Shown here one piece after another: positions 40,433 to 61,076 of a DNA stretch of 64,000 nucleotides. This DNA comes from Tubulanus polymorphus (Eukaryota; Nemertea; Palaeonemertea; Tubulaniformes; Tubulanidae): NCBI RefSeq assembly GCF_964204645.1, contig NC_134029.1, positions 5,527,001-5,591,000 on the forward strand. Reading direction: 5' to 3'. Below the pieces are notes generated by a model. That model was not told where the DNA came from. It was given only the letters and a program-made list of their open reading frames with translations, and made no database searches. Within the stretch, counting starts at the first letter, position 1; each line of letters begins with the position of its first letter. The position numbers were made by a program, and so were the translations under genes.

Positions 40433-40610
40433 CATCCATCAGTGACTTCAACGTGCGCGTCCATCACCACAATCACCTCGCCCGAAGCCATCCTCGCACC
40501 AGCATTTCGCCCTTTCATTAGACCATGTCGTTTTCGTAGGCGAAGGATCTTTACGAAACCTTCCGGCCACGTCGAAGCGATGTATTCCTCCAGAGGTAAC
40601 CCCAGATCAG
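40433..40610 (-). CDS. GalNAc-T exon 4: DxH metal-binding motif
   Basis: 178 bp between acceptor CCTGAACAG and donor TG|GTGAGT. It reads LPLEEYIASTWPEGFVKILR, LRKRHGLMKGRNAGARMA, SGEVIVVMDAHVEVTDGW. DAH is the Mn2+-binding DxH of GT-A folds. The segment before it is GLMKGRNAGA where most relatives have GLIRARLLGA, a noticeable divergence next to the active site. The donor overlaps the target-site duplication of the foldback element. Confidence 0.95.
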
Positions 40611-41379
40611 CTGTTCAGGAAAAAGCATTGATATTCTTTAATGATATTCTTTAATAATCTCGATTAAGATTATGGTGAATACACATTGGTTAGTTGCTTG
40701 CATATTCATCTAAAATTAAGCCCAGTAATATTTTAGAGAGATGCATGGCCTGAGTCAATACATTTTATCATCAATGGACGTATATCAAATTTGCCAATTT
40801 TATCGACTTTTCGTGAATTCTGGTCGATTTTCATCGGAAATCAGTTTTAGCTTGCCATTTGTCTTGCCGCGTGTGCACGTGACAACGTACGAGGCCAGAC
40901 GAATATAAGGAACCGTTCGATGTATTTATTAATGGAGGTTTATTCGTGATAAATCACATCCTATGAATGTTTTATGCGAACACGATATACGTCGTCGTTA
41001 CCGCAGACTGACTGACAAGTCCGCCACCGATGAATTTTTACGCGGCCGTATCTACTCCGTCAGTGCATATATACACAGGCTGTTGACGAAGCTAATTCTA
41101 TGAACTTGAATTCGAACAAGTTACATACATTGGTATGAAAATACACTTGGAATTGCTTTTTCTGATCAGTTGAAAGTGAACTTGTGGAATCGATGTGCAT
41201 TATCATGAATGATGGTGGAAATAAAGATCGTATCTATGTGATGACCATGGAAATAAAACCTTCCCAACAGTTTACAAATTTCTAAATCTCTGCGTGAACT
41301 TAAATATAAATTCAAAAATACAACAATCTCTAACTATATGATTTAGCTAATTATTCGCCATTTATTACATTATTGATTT

Positions 41380-41585
41380 TTCTTTTGTATGAATGTGAGT
41401 GTGTATGTGATTGTGTGATTGTAACAGTGTGTTGAGGTGACCCTTTTTACAAGAATTTCGCTTCTCGGGCACCTTCATCGATATTATATAACTTTTATAA
41501 CATATCTATATATCTATCTAATTGTGTATAAAACTGAATGTTATATTATGTTATAATTTCAATGTAAATAAAGATTATTATTAAG
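41380..41585 (+). mobile_element. Possible LINE 3' UTR and tail
   Basis: Plus-strand sequence with a long non-coding stretch ends in AATGTAAATAAAGATTATTATTA, that is an AATAAA followed by an ATT-type tail as in many non-LTR elements. No reverse-transcriptase remnant precedes it, so the call is weak. It lies in GalNAc-T intron 3, antisense to the gene. Confidence 0.3.
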
Positions 41586-42445
41586 AGCAAAAACTATAAG
41601 GGAACATGACTGTAGCTTTCGCCCTACGCGTTATAATACATATCTTTAAACGATGCATGTGTACAGGTTTCTGATTACTGGAAATTCTACACGCTAATCA
41701 TATGAGGCATGAAGTGACGGATCTCATTTCCGAAGATAGATAGATTCCAGTGAGGATGGATGCCGACTTGTCATAATGTTCTGCATTGTAAAAATGTATC
41801 AAAATTAGATTCTCAGAATTCAGGATTCTCCATATTGATATTTTTTTCATTCGGATGAAAGAAAAAGAACCGTCTACAGTGGCTCGTTTTCAATGTTGTT
41901 TCAATGCATAAAAATTCGTAGATGGGCTTCACTAATATCATAGGATACTGATTAACAGATGGTTAGTGTTAAATAAAACGATTGATAATATGTCCGTTAT
42001 CTCTATAACCAGCCAATTATAGAAAGAACATTTCTTTCGTCGACTCAACAAAAATAATCCAAAAACCCGTATTGTCACAACTGATGGTTTCCTACCCAAT
42101 GGACAACAAGACATACATCCGAAAAATACTTTATTTGATAGGACGTAGGATGATCGGCTGTAAAACTGATTTTTTTGAATCGGATATATCGCCAGCGGGG
42201 ATGCAAATGAATGACTACTTCTTGTAAGAAGTCGCCATTGGAAACCCGTAAGCTTTCCATGGATCAAATCCAACTCGGATGATGCATGGACGCATATGAT
42301 TGTAAATCGGTTTACCGTCGTCGTTGGTCATATAAACTGCGTATCAATATTTGCGATGAGTTATTTCGCAGTGGCACACACGTCTACGGACGAGTGTTTG
42401 GTAAATTGATTCGCGATTTGTGCGTCATAATCTAATCACTCTTAC

Positions 42446-42612
42446 CATGAGTACTAGCATCGTCCACTAGTATAACTTCAGCCAGCAGTTCCGCCGGAGA
42501 CCTGTTTACTATGCTGTGAACTGTGCGTAGTACCAGACTTTTTGCTTCATTACTGAATAAAAGGATGCAACTGGCTGCGGGCAGTTTCTTCTCATATCTC
42601 ATATTCTTGCAT
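42446..42612 (-). CDS. GalNAc-T exon 3: nucleotide-binding region
   Basis: Phase 1 to phase 1, 167 bp. It reads [53 protein letters not shown]. It matches the GT-A start of the family (CxxxxYxxxLPxxSVIICFHNEAxSxLLRTVxSVxxRSP...EIILVDDxS). The usual 'FHNEA' is FSNEA here. The acceptor is TTTTTTTTCAAG|A and the donor is G|GTAAGA. Confidence 0.94.
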
Positions 42613-43121
42613 CTTGAAAAAAAAAGAATCGCACATTGTGTTCAGGCGTGGGGGAATTTAGTTACGTCATCTAACACAGCAGCAAGTTTAAAGTACAGTG
42701 TCCTCGACTGAAACATGTCCTCTGCATCATTCTATATTTAGTTCGTCAAATGGAAACTGCTCGCGAAGGTAAAAAAAAACATGCCACGCGGGGCAATGGT
42801 TGATGCTTTGATGTCGTTGATGAAAGGTCGCGAATCCAAGCGGTTATCAACGACATCAGCTGCTTCCAAGAGGTTTAGGCGCTTTCGTATTGGAAATCGA
42901 AAAGCGCTGTTAAACTTGAGACGCCGTCTTTCTATTCCCAGTCATTATAGTTGGCTTTTATACCTTAACACACGAGGAAGACGTGACTAGAAACCCGATG
43001 AAAGGCTTCCGTCTTAGACAAGGCCATTAATTGTGGTAATAAATAGCAAAGATCGTGCTCATTAAACTGTTTGTATCAATGACGTTTCTTTGTGGTCATA
43101 TTTCAAATGAAACATGCTTAC

Positions 43122-43318
43122 CCCGTTGATCTATGATCGGCTAGGTGTCTTTCTAACGAAACTCTATCGCTAACAACCGTATTAATTCCGTACTTATCTA
43201 TTGCGTTTTCCGTCGCTTCTCTTTCGTCTGGCCCACTCGTTACCGGCTTACCCATCTCTCCGGGCCCGTTCAGATTTAAAGCTCGCATTTTGTAGTCTTC
43301 GTAATACGGCCGTCTCGA
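43122..43318 (-). CDS. GalNAc-T exon 2: stem to start of catalytic domain
   Basis: Sixty-five codons plus two bases, after acceptor ...TCTCATTAG and before donor GG|GTAAGC. It carries the family block VVSDRVSLERHLADHRSTG, matching the common 'SDRIxLxRxLPDxR' region just before the first catalytic cysteine. The stem part has KMRALNLNGPGEMGKPV, similar to the 'G..GKPV' stretch of GalNAc-Ts. No Met-initiated minus-strand frame shows this exon; it was found from the motif. Confidence 0.9.
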
Positions 43319-43450
43319 CTAATGAGAAGAAGTTAAAACGATGGGAGATACTGACTAAAACCGGTGCACGGGCACCACTTGCTGCTTGATAAGAGCTTAA
43401 TCTAACGGACGTATACAGAAAATATATATATATAAACATTTTTGACGTAC

Positions 43451-43735
43451 CTGTTTCCATGTCAACCGAGATCCTGATAGAGAGATATTTCGTCCTGGCA
43501 AACTGATATTTGTAATTTTATCCAAGTTATTAGGTAAATTAGTTGGTCTAATTGATTCCAGCGTGGTTACCATAAATTTGAATTTTCTCAAATACGCTGG
43601 CACAAGATGTCCGTTGTGTCGCAGTGTTAGTAGGAAGGCATTCCATAATATCAGTATCAGAAACACCAGCGCACTAATCCGTGCATACCTAATTCTACAC
43701 GTCTTCATACCGCCGCTTTGAATTCTGACTGACAA
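43451..43735 (-). CDS. GalNAc-T exon 1: cytoplasmic tail, membrane anchor, stem
   Basis: Ninety-five residues, phase 0, ending CAG|GTACGT. A short basic tail (CRIRYAR) is followed by one hydrophobic segment, ISALVFLILILWNAFLLTL, and then a polar stem with N-x-S/T sites (for example NIS). This is the usual start of a type II Golgi glycosyltransferase. A second Met nine codons further (MKTCRIRY) could be the real start. The frame runs into the intron for a few codons, giving a false longer ORF. Confidence 0.85.
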
Positions 43736-46407
<2,672 letters not shown>

Positions 46408-46670
46408 AATCGCTTCTATCGATCGATTTGGCATCTTACTGCTCATTTTATATTCTATGCACAGATGTTTTCACCAAATCTCTCTGTTCTTTTTTCACTC
46501 CACGCGCAGAAATTTCTATTCAACTAGACTAGTTTCATACAGTCTAGTTTCATAAGTTTGTCACCACTTGTTTCTGTTGTCGTTGAGAGTATTGTGAATC
46601 TGTGCCGAAGATGATCAATGCGAATAAAAACGAGCCCGCAAAAAGAAGACGACACCTGGCACGGAGCCGA

Positions 46671-46682
46671 CACGTGACGTCA
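46671..46682. promoter_or_regulatory. Overlapping E-box and CRE palindromes
   Basis: CACGTG (46671-46676) overlaps TGACGTCA (46675-46682), the full consensus sites of bHLH and CREB/ATF factors. A TATA-like AATATATA lies 25 bp downstream (46707-46714), and a good splice donor, TCG|GTAAGTT, at 46791. Together these could mark a plus-strand promoter and a short non-coding first exon, but no downstream coding exon was recognised. Confidence 0.35.
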
Positions 46683-46804
46683 CACGAGTACTGTTTAATT
46701 AGGCTAAATATATACCGCCTGGTCGACGTTGATGCTTGTAAGGCAAATAGCGTGGCGCAAGTGTCGAAACTTTTGATCACTGTAAATTCGGTAAGTTCAA
46801 ATAC

Positions 46805-49800
46805 CACTCATGGTGTAAAGCGCTTCTTTTGATTTTTCTATTCGGTAGATTTTTATTGCGTCAGAATTGAAAGGTTGTCCAACTCACCGGAGCTCGATTT
46901 ACGGCATCTATTGTCGGAACGCTTTAAAAATGTTTTTTTTTCACATTGCGGCCATTACCTGTTAGAATTTACAGCTCTCTGTCGGTCACACCTCGGGAAG
47001 TTGATCGTATTGCTTTGTCCCGATTTAGCCGCTTTTTTTAAGCGATGCGATCCCATCGTAGCGTTTATTACCAGCCTTCGCCTGAGAACCTCTCAAAACG
47101 TCTACCCGAAGTAATGCCTTGAAGATCACGAAAACTTGAGTTATGCAATGATTTCTGGGGGTTTCCACAAAAAGAACGTAACTAAGCAGCATGGAATCGG
47201 GGAATACTCCTCTGATGGGGTCGAAATAAGTTCAGATATATATATTGTTGTCGATGGTAAGTCTTTTGAAGTTGGGACAATGCTTGTTCGTTAGATTTTC
47301 GTCTCATCCTCTGACGCGAGAGAGTATATACACGTGTCTTCAAGGATGCGCACGCAGGTCTCGGCGCTCGGTATATCAATCGAACCAGCGCGGCCACACG
47401 CGCTAATTTAGCAACATAATGATTTTACAACGTTATTCAATCAAGTTTTAACGCTTATATATTTGGTTGATAATGAAAAACAGCTCAACGAATTAATTAA
47501 AACATTAATTTAAGCTCGCACGTGAGGACAAGTTCAATTGAAGTAGCTCATCACGACCGTTTAAAAATAATTGAATATGATGCGCGAACTGCGGTGTTCT
47601 GCGCATTCAAACAAAACAGTGGGAAACAATCCAAAATTGCTACAAATTGGGTACGAGAGACATGTCATCAATGAATCGTGCACCTTGTCCTTAATAGTCC
47701 GTTAAATGTTGTCTTTTGTCACGATTTCTCGAAAAACCGGTAGCGGTAAAAAAAAACACGATTGAAGATCGTCGCGTCGACGGTCGATAGGTCTCTGTAC
47801 ACCCCTGTGTCAAAACTCCCCAAACCATTAAGCCCTATACGATATTGCTTTTGAATTGTTTATTCTTAAATCAAAATCTTCGCCAAAAAACACTCGAGAC
47901 ATTCTAGACGGCGAACGACAAGTTCATCAAATACAATAAACAGCGGTTGAGGATGTGGGCCGACGTTTATGTCATAAATCGAGCATTTAATGCAAGCGTC
48001 GTTGGTGGCTTTTATTGCTAAAGAATTGACTCGTAAAACGTTGGTTGAATCGAGGATCGTTACAATGCCGAAATGAGTATAGCTTTACTGAACTTAACTG
48101 TGAACACAATCGCAATTTTATTTTGCTCGTATCAAGAATGCTTTGATACATTTGCCGTTCCCTTGAACGTCTTTTTAGATGATATCCGAGAGGAGATATC
48201 TTTATCTTTCTTCTGCTCTTATTAAAGGCGATTATGGAGTCAGCGCATTTTGACGTCGAAATACGATGGGCCAACCTAATTACAAAATAAACGTTTCATT
48301 GAGCCTACTTAAAAACCAGAATTTCCGGGTAAACGAAAATACCAAACGAAGTATTAGATCTTTGATATTGGAAAGCATTATGTTTTTTTTTCTTTGTTTG
48401 AAACGCCATAATCTCTAAGCATATTATATTGCTACGAGTCCCCAGTGAAATGTAGGTGCGAATTAATCGCAGTCATCATTTAAATCGTGGACTCTCTTTG
48501 GTTAAATCCATTTCTAGAGGCATCACCAGTCAGCGTCTGCATTCATCCTTAGTCGTTCATTTTTCCGTAGAAACGGACAGGTACCGTGAGAACTTTGCAG
48601 ATGCTTCAATGTGCAATAAAAACGCCAAAACAATCCAAATTATTGTTACTATATAGACATTTGCGGTTTTCGATGAAGCCACAAGTGAAAATGCCCGTGG
48701 GCTGGTTTCTCAGTTATTCTACCATTCATAACTTCTCCGACAGTTATTGGCAATTATCTGGCGCTAATGAGATGAATTCTAGGCTTTTTAGAATTAAATT
48801 CTTTTAAGTAATGAGAGCAGTCGCGTGGCTCAATTCAACATGTCGAAGAAAAAATACATTAACGGCACCGTAAGCTGCCTCGCCCACGGCCAGAACCAAA
48901 AACGCCTAATGGCGCTACCGTTCATATGGTTAATTTAGTCCAATACGGGGTTACGTTCCCTACGGGTCGGGTTATGTTATTCCTTAGGCGTAAGTCTGTT
49001 TGCCCGAAGGTTCGCATACCCTCCAGTGCTGGACGAGAACATGTCGTTTTTCGACAAACAAGTTCGCTAAATGGTATAATCATTTCATTCGACATGTCGG
49101 CACAAAAAGTCAAGATGCGAGTGAATTCAAGGTTAACGTTAGAAACGTCTGCTAGAAAAACCGCGCATTTAGCCGCGAGCGTTGTGTTACCCACGGAAAA
49201 GCTGTTCCCGTTTGGTCATTCCATTTCTGGAGCAATTATCATCTGCTAGCTGAAAATCCACTGGACAGATTGTTTTCGTCATATCGGCAATCGGGTCGTT
49301 CACGCAACTCCACGATTTAGAGAGAGCATATGTTCTGTCAGCTCAAATTTAAGCGATTCATCAGATAGGTTCTTTCATGTTATCGGGAATTTTTGTCGGT
49401 AATTGGAGGGCGTTTATTCACTTTCAATCGGCCCAGCGTTTATTCACAATTCTTCTGCTATCTGGATTCATAAAGCGACCTTTTAGTCGGTCAATTATTG
49501 AGGGAAGATAGACATCTTTTTGCTGCGCCAACCGGGACGAAGATCGAATTACAAGAGAATCAGTCGTTTTATGATCAATATTTTCCCAATTCCCATCTTC
49601 TCGAAATATTCTCAGAAATATTTTTTTCCGTTTGGCCCTTTTTAAGATCATATCGTAGCGTAAGAGATTGGATACGCCTGCCTACTTGCGCTGCACCGAA
49701 ACTTTGGCGAGGTTCGCTAGCAACGTTTATTTCCTTACAACGGAATAAAATGAATAGGTCACAATGAACCTTATGTTCACGAAAACAGAAAATTGCTTTA

Positions 49801-52800
49801 ACATTCCCTCTTCATTTTGAGTGTATTCATCGAAAAATCATCCCTTTGTGTTTAGACCAAATCGGCGAAGGGATTAAGTGCCCTTAGGCGGATGCATGGA
49901 TAAAAAACGACGATGTAAACTGTTTGGCCTGCGAGGTCAAGTGATACCGAAGCGAGTATGATCGTGGTCAGTCAGGCGCCTGAACATATAAAACACACGT
50001 AAAGTCAATGAGCCGGTGACATATTTCATGTATAGATACAGACTGAAGAGCTCCTTAATAAAGCACACAGTATTATAACGATTTGGATCGATGACCGTTA
50101 TGAAAAACGGTTGAAAGCAGCTTTGTTTGGATTCAATAATCACAACTATAACAAAAAATTACAAAGGAAACTTGTGGCTCAGATTCTAGACAGTGGTATA
50201 CGTGAAAGGGAACATTGAACATCATACAAGATGGAGGACTGATACCAGATGTGTTTAGGGGGAGGGGCAGTGTTACGGTCATTTTTTTTTTGTTATATCC
50301 TATAATCAAAGCACAAATATACGTACTGCAACACGATTCCTTGACTCCAGACTTCAAGATATGTAATAAGAAATGAACTGCTAAATCTTATCACTGGTAC
50401 AAGGATCCGTCCATGAAATTCAGGGAGCGAAATAGATTCTGGAATAATTTACCATCTCTATAGAGATATAGAGGGCGTGTTCACACGCAAACCACTCACT
50501 CGATACTAAGCAATGCTTAAACAAAGCGAAATGAGTCACTTCCGTAACCAGTTGCAATTCACACGCAATCATTTGACCCGTGCTAAAATTTGGCTCGAGC
50601 CTGGTCCGACGTTTTTCGGCGGGACAAACAGGCACGAGCCAATTTGGCACCCGTGTAAATAGTTGTTCCGGCCATGTTTGGCCAATCCAGGCCAAAAACG
50701 CTCATGTGATCGCTGCTATAGTTTAATCTCTATAAAGATTAAAGAGTCTAGACGCAATAATATCCAACTTCCGTTTCAGTGTAATCATTTTCATTCTAGC
50801 TATCGAATATCGTTATATATATCTCGTCATAACTTTCAGTCAGAACTTTTTGTGATTTGTTAATGTTTAGGTCAGGAACGAGATTGAATGTGAACGCATG
50901 GTGGACGAGAGAGTAGAACTATAGTTCAACCAGCTTTAGTTCTTCCTAAATTCGTCGTAGAAATAGGGGAATGGACCCTTGGTTGCATATCCAAATATCT
51001 AACAGTCCTATAGTCCAGAGATAAGTGGTCCCTCAACTACTTACGACTTCGCCTGTATATATAAATCACTACCAGTTATGACGGTGGTCTTGTCTAATTG
51101 GATTTTGGTTGATGAAGACCTGGAAATTAATTGCGTTTGGCGGATGGAAATGATGATTAGTAACCGTGTGATTCTAACTCAATCTGTTGGAAAAGCTTCG
51201 TAAATGAGCTCAATACATCGCCAGGGAAAACAGCTTGTTATAATTTGGCTTTTTGGTCCCATCCGACAATTTACATAATAATATCACTACCGCTACGAGG
51301 GATCTTTGCTCGGATGAAACGTATTTCGAGGGTTCGAATGTGAACCCATATGCCGTGGTATTTTGACGCCCCTGCGGGTTGGGGGTATCCCGGCGCGTTA
51401 CACAGGCAACACCGGCGTGGTCTCCTATGAGCAGACGAACTATTCCACTTCCGGCGATATTCACTTAACAGTTCGTGACAAATTGACGGCGCCCTTGGCA
51501 TTAGCTGCTGTGGATCTGTTAACTTTTGAAAGAGCTGCAAATCATCTCATCTTGAGATAATTAAATTTGCCTCTAGTCTCCACTTTGATTTTAACGGCGT
51601 CGATGCGAGATGAACGAGTGCTGCAACTTCCATTTATAGTTGTTAAGGTGCACGGCGTATCCGGTTCTATTTAAAAGTACCCGTTTTTTGACATTTTTGT
51701 AAAAAAACAACCATTCTCGAAATACAAACGATTCCAAGTACTTTTTTTTTGATAGAAAATTACTCGTGATTCTATGGATTTTCATGAAATCCTCAGTACA
51801 CTAGCGTACGTACACGGTTTTCATGTGACCGTTACGACGCAAGGGAAAGCGTCAAAAACCTCGGTGTGAATAATTATGATTATAGCTGTATAATTAATTT
51901 TGGCTTCGTCCTGTAGGCAGAAAAACTGACGGACTGTGATTTCATTCAAGTCACGCGCTAAGACGCGGGACATATGGCATACAAGCCACTACTGTACCGC
52001 CATGGGATCAGCCATGAATTTCACCACAGATGAGTGTGAAAGACAGCACAAAGACAAGCCGTTAGTCCGTCAACTGTCGCTATCTTTCACAATCAATTAC
52101 ATCGGTAACGTGAAAGAGTCGAGACGGGAGAAACGGTGCAAGGGTCGTATGGTAGTCGACTTACCCTCCAGGGGGCACGTGTCTCCGGTATAGGAGGTAT
52201 CCCCCAAACACGTGTGACCAACTTCTGCTTGGTGCGAAATTAACAAAATGTTTGACCGATTGGATCTGCTGAATGGTAAGCTGTTTGTTGCCGCCAAAAA
52301 TGAAGGAGAACTATTACAAAAAAACACTATTTCACGTGAACCCAGTATGGTTCACGATTTATTGTAGATTTCACTTTTGTTTCGGTATCATTGACATGGC
52401 CATCTTCTCTATTTCCCTCGTACATATTCTATTGAAAAATGTTTCCAAGCGACGCCGTTTACAAAAACGTTTTTCTTCGGTAAAAGCTAATAACAACAGA
52501 TGCGTGCGACGCGTCGTCGAAAAACACTCAGGTTTAATGCGTCAAATAACCTGAATTTATAGGAAACCTGCGTTTGAGGGCGCAGCGCACGGTTGATAGC
52601 CCCGGGCCCAACTAAAGTCTAAACGATTCAACTACTTGAAACGAATTTGTCGAATTTAAGCCAATAATGCGCATAAAGGAAAATCAAGATGAGAAATTAA
52701 TCGCGCGTTAACCAAAAAATGCGACCGGTTTGAGAGAGTTCTTTCCTCGAGGGTAAAACAAACAGTGCGTCGGTGTGGGAGTAAGCGCAAAATGTCGAAA

Positions 52801-53703
52801 ATAGAATTTAACCACTTGAACTTTTTCGTTTTTCAAATAATTCGCCACTTGAATTGTTCCAAATAAACGTTTTTATCCACAAACCGTGCACGCGACGGTG
52901 ATGGCAGGTGAGGTGAAATTATGTGAGAACCTGACTGTATAATGTTGATCAATCTGTTTGAAATCGAGATAAGTATTTTTATCTGCAAACTCGATACGTG
53001 AGTACATTGAATTATTTACGTAGGCGTTTTTATTTACAGATCAATCGCGATCATGATGACGTGTTCGAATTAGAATCTGTATTGAAAAATAGATAAACCT
53101 ATGGGAACTACAATACAGAGTACACTAGCCACCGCTGACACCCCCTGCGGCACACCCTCGATGTCTCAGCGATATGCCATGTTACGAGTAACTACGTAAA
53201 AAGAGTTCCCTTTACGCGATACAGTAACAATAACTATGATAGTATGATTGAAATTGTGACTTCAACCATAGACTCAAAAACGAAGGGACGTGAAACGAAA
53301 ACGCCGGCTTTTTCGTTTTAGAGCCCATGCTTCAATCAATCATTTATTTACCAGTTTTGTAACATGATTGCGGTCGTAAGTATGGTATCTTTCGAATAGT
53401 TATAGGACTAAAGAGTGCTTAGCCTGTGTGTATTCGAATGGGTCATGGGTCACGAGTTCGACTTTTGGGACACGCGCCTTTCTCTCTCTCGTAAGAGTCT
53501 CCGAATTTTCGAACCTACGACACGCTGATGGTGCGTAGGATCTATTCGATCGTCATTTGCATAACAAAGCAATTGCGAGCGTTGGACGTCGGGAAGAAAA
53601 AGTTAACTTTATAGTTTAGTACCTGCCATAATTCCTATTCGTTACGTCGTTATCTATGTACTGTTAACTTGAGGTTGTTTTTATCTTGAAATTGGGATTT
53701 TCC
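46805..53703. other. Intergenic, no recognised gene
   Basis: Patches near 48.9-49.25 kb and 51.2-51.6 kb are less AT-rich and open in frames on both strands (up to 107 codons). None shows a motif I can name. Confidence 0.45.
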
Positions 53704-53895
53704 CTGTTATTTATTTGATTGGTAGATCTATTTTGATTGTAATTTGGTGTCCCTTTCAAACCCACCACACCTGCCGGGAGCGAAACAGGGGATTTGATTT
53801 TGAAATCGGAAGAAGTACAGATACAAACTTGAGTTTATCGGCGGTCAAAATTACAGACATTTTTGTTTAAATCGAAATACATAATTGGAAATTCA
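53704..53895 (+). repeat. Dispersed ~190-bp repeat, copy 3
   Basis: Starts CTGTTATTTATTTGATTGGT, has the same central CTGCCGGGAGCGAAACAGGG, and ends ATACATAATTGGAAATTC. Sharing both ends with copy 2 defines the element as about 190-195 bp. Confidence 0.87.
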
Positions 53896-59441
<5,546 letters not shown>

Positions 59442-60649
59442 GCCAACTAACACAATCTGGTCGATGAAAAGTAACCCCTATTTATATACATGAAAACCCT
59501 ACAACGAGGAAGAGCGTGTTGATTAAGTTTTCATTATTTTTTGCTCTTCTGCCCAAGTGATAATTTCTAAACATCTATAGACGACCATCCTTCAAAGCCT
59601 ACTTCTACTTGGAAAAAATCAGTTTAAAATGGGTCATTTTCGTTGGAAATCATCTGTGTCACTAACCGAAATATCCACGAGTTATTGAACTTGTTAAAGA
59701 GTTTGTTTTGTCAGGTTCCCCGGAGAATATCATAATATTCACTTGGTACCGGCAAGTCAGTATTGAATTCTGGCGTCGATGTTGGGCTTTAAAAACGACG
59801 GAAACATAAAAACCGGATATACGAAAGCATGTACACACAATATTTCGCTATTCATATAAATAATTTATTAACAAAGACAAAAAATAAGTTATATAACAGT
59901 TTATGTACAGGTGTATATTGTTATTAAAATATATGAATATACTTCTTGCTGCCACCCGATGCATATTTATGAGCAACTTTGTAATATAGGGGTACAGAAG
60001 GCCTCTTTAGATGTTATCATCGTAATTTGGCTTGAAAGCGCGTCCCCGAAAATAACCAGTATATACATAGATAGCTTTATTTACTCGGGACACTCTGAAC
60101 GATGAAAAAACCAAACTGGCGATTGTAAGCGTGAATGGATACTGCGACTCAAACGATTCAATATCATGTATATTAGAATGTGATACAGAGGAATTACCGT
60201 TTTTGAACATAAGGCATGGACCGTCACGTATGATGAAGGTTTTCTTCATTGCATCTATGATTATAAACTTCATAATCTGAGGCCTGTCGTTAGATTTCAT
60301 AGAGTTTAGTTGGGTCCTGAATTGCGCATATTTGACTTACTACTACACAAAACCGGCATTAAAGATTTGTACCGATATGTGGAACTTCGATGGTCCGACC
60401 GTAAAGTATCATCTCGATTTTCAAAAACTAGATATCATTAGTTAGGCACAATCAATTCAACATTTTTTTTTTCATTTTCAAATGACTTTAACATCAATTG
60501 AGCTCGGGGGGGGGGGGTATTGAAGGCACACGTGACAGGGCATCGACTCTTATTGATTACCTAATGATTCATAACAAGATCTTTTGTATCAATAAAAAAA
60601 CCGCCTCCGTTTTGTATTTACATATACAGGATAAATTTTTAGAAGATTA
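59442..60649. other. Intergenic 3' of Gsx
   Basis: AT-rich, with a run of 12 G at 60506-60517 that stands out. No Xlox or Cdx homeobox is present. Confidence 0.5.
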
Positions 60650-60655
60650 TTTATT
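60650..60655 (-). other. Candidate polyadenylation signal for Gsx
   Basis: AATAAA on the minus strand about 420 bp after the Gsx stop codon. A 3' UTR of this size would be ordinary. Other A-rich hexamers exist, so this is only a candidate. Confidence 0.3.
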
Positions 60656-61076
60656 TTACCACTGTGTAGAGTTTATGAGCAAATTCCAAGTGATTGCATA
60701 GTTAACTTCGAGTTGTCGGTTCGATGGCAGCTGCTTAAAGTTACGTAGGATTTATGCATGAAATCTGTGCAAACATCATCCGATTGAATGATGAAAACAA
60801 TATATATCTATATAGATTGATAAAAGGATATCATTACTTCGCGATATAGTTTTACAAACTGATATGAAATGTTGAAATGCTTTGATAATCGAATTAAGAT
60901 GTTCGTTTAACGATGAAGGCAAAGTGTAAAACACCGATTTAAGACGGACGGTTTCTTCTTATATAAGCATACACGATTCATTTGCTACAAACAACAAATT
61001 TCATCCTACACAATATGCTCCAAGATTCGTCGTTTGCATGATAGTTTGATATTGTTACTGAGGTCGATGTTTTTTT

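Larger units (their letters stand above)
36034..43735 (-). other. Gene span: polypeptide N-acetylgalactosaminyltransferase (11 exons found, 3' end open)
   Basis: The product would transfer GalNAc from UDP-GalNAc to Ser/Thr in the Golgi, starting mucin-type O-glycans (family GT27). Exons found by reading conserved motifs and splice signals: 43451-43735, 43122-43318, 42446-42612, 40433-40610, 37693-37896, 37234-37351, 37063-37153, 36871-36965, 36574-36708, 36288-36407, 36034-36177. All junctions keep phase and all introns are GT-AG. The 578 residues contain a type II anchor (about 21-40), VDDAST (210-215), DAH (267-269), WGGEN (373-377), RVGHVYR with the metal-ligand His (401) and lectin repeats from 491. 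The usual length is about 560-640, so only the last lectin repeat seems missing. Introns 4 and 5 carry a foldback element and a LINE relic. Confidence 0.95.

Noticed and set aside
48922-49249. Overlapping frames of about 100 codons on both strands
   Set aside because: Both strands open, neither shows a domain; cannot choose and cannot support either.
51210-51560. Three overlapping frames in a less AT-rich patch
   Set aside because: No splice pairing or motif found for any of them.
53440-53530. tRNA-like CGAGTTCGACTTTTG
   Set aside because: Weak B box only; no A box at the right distance.
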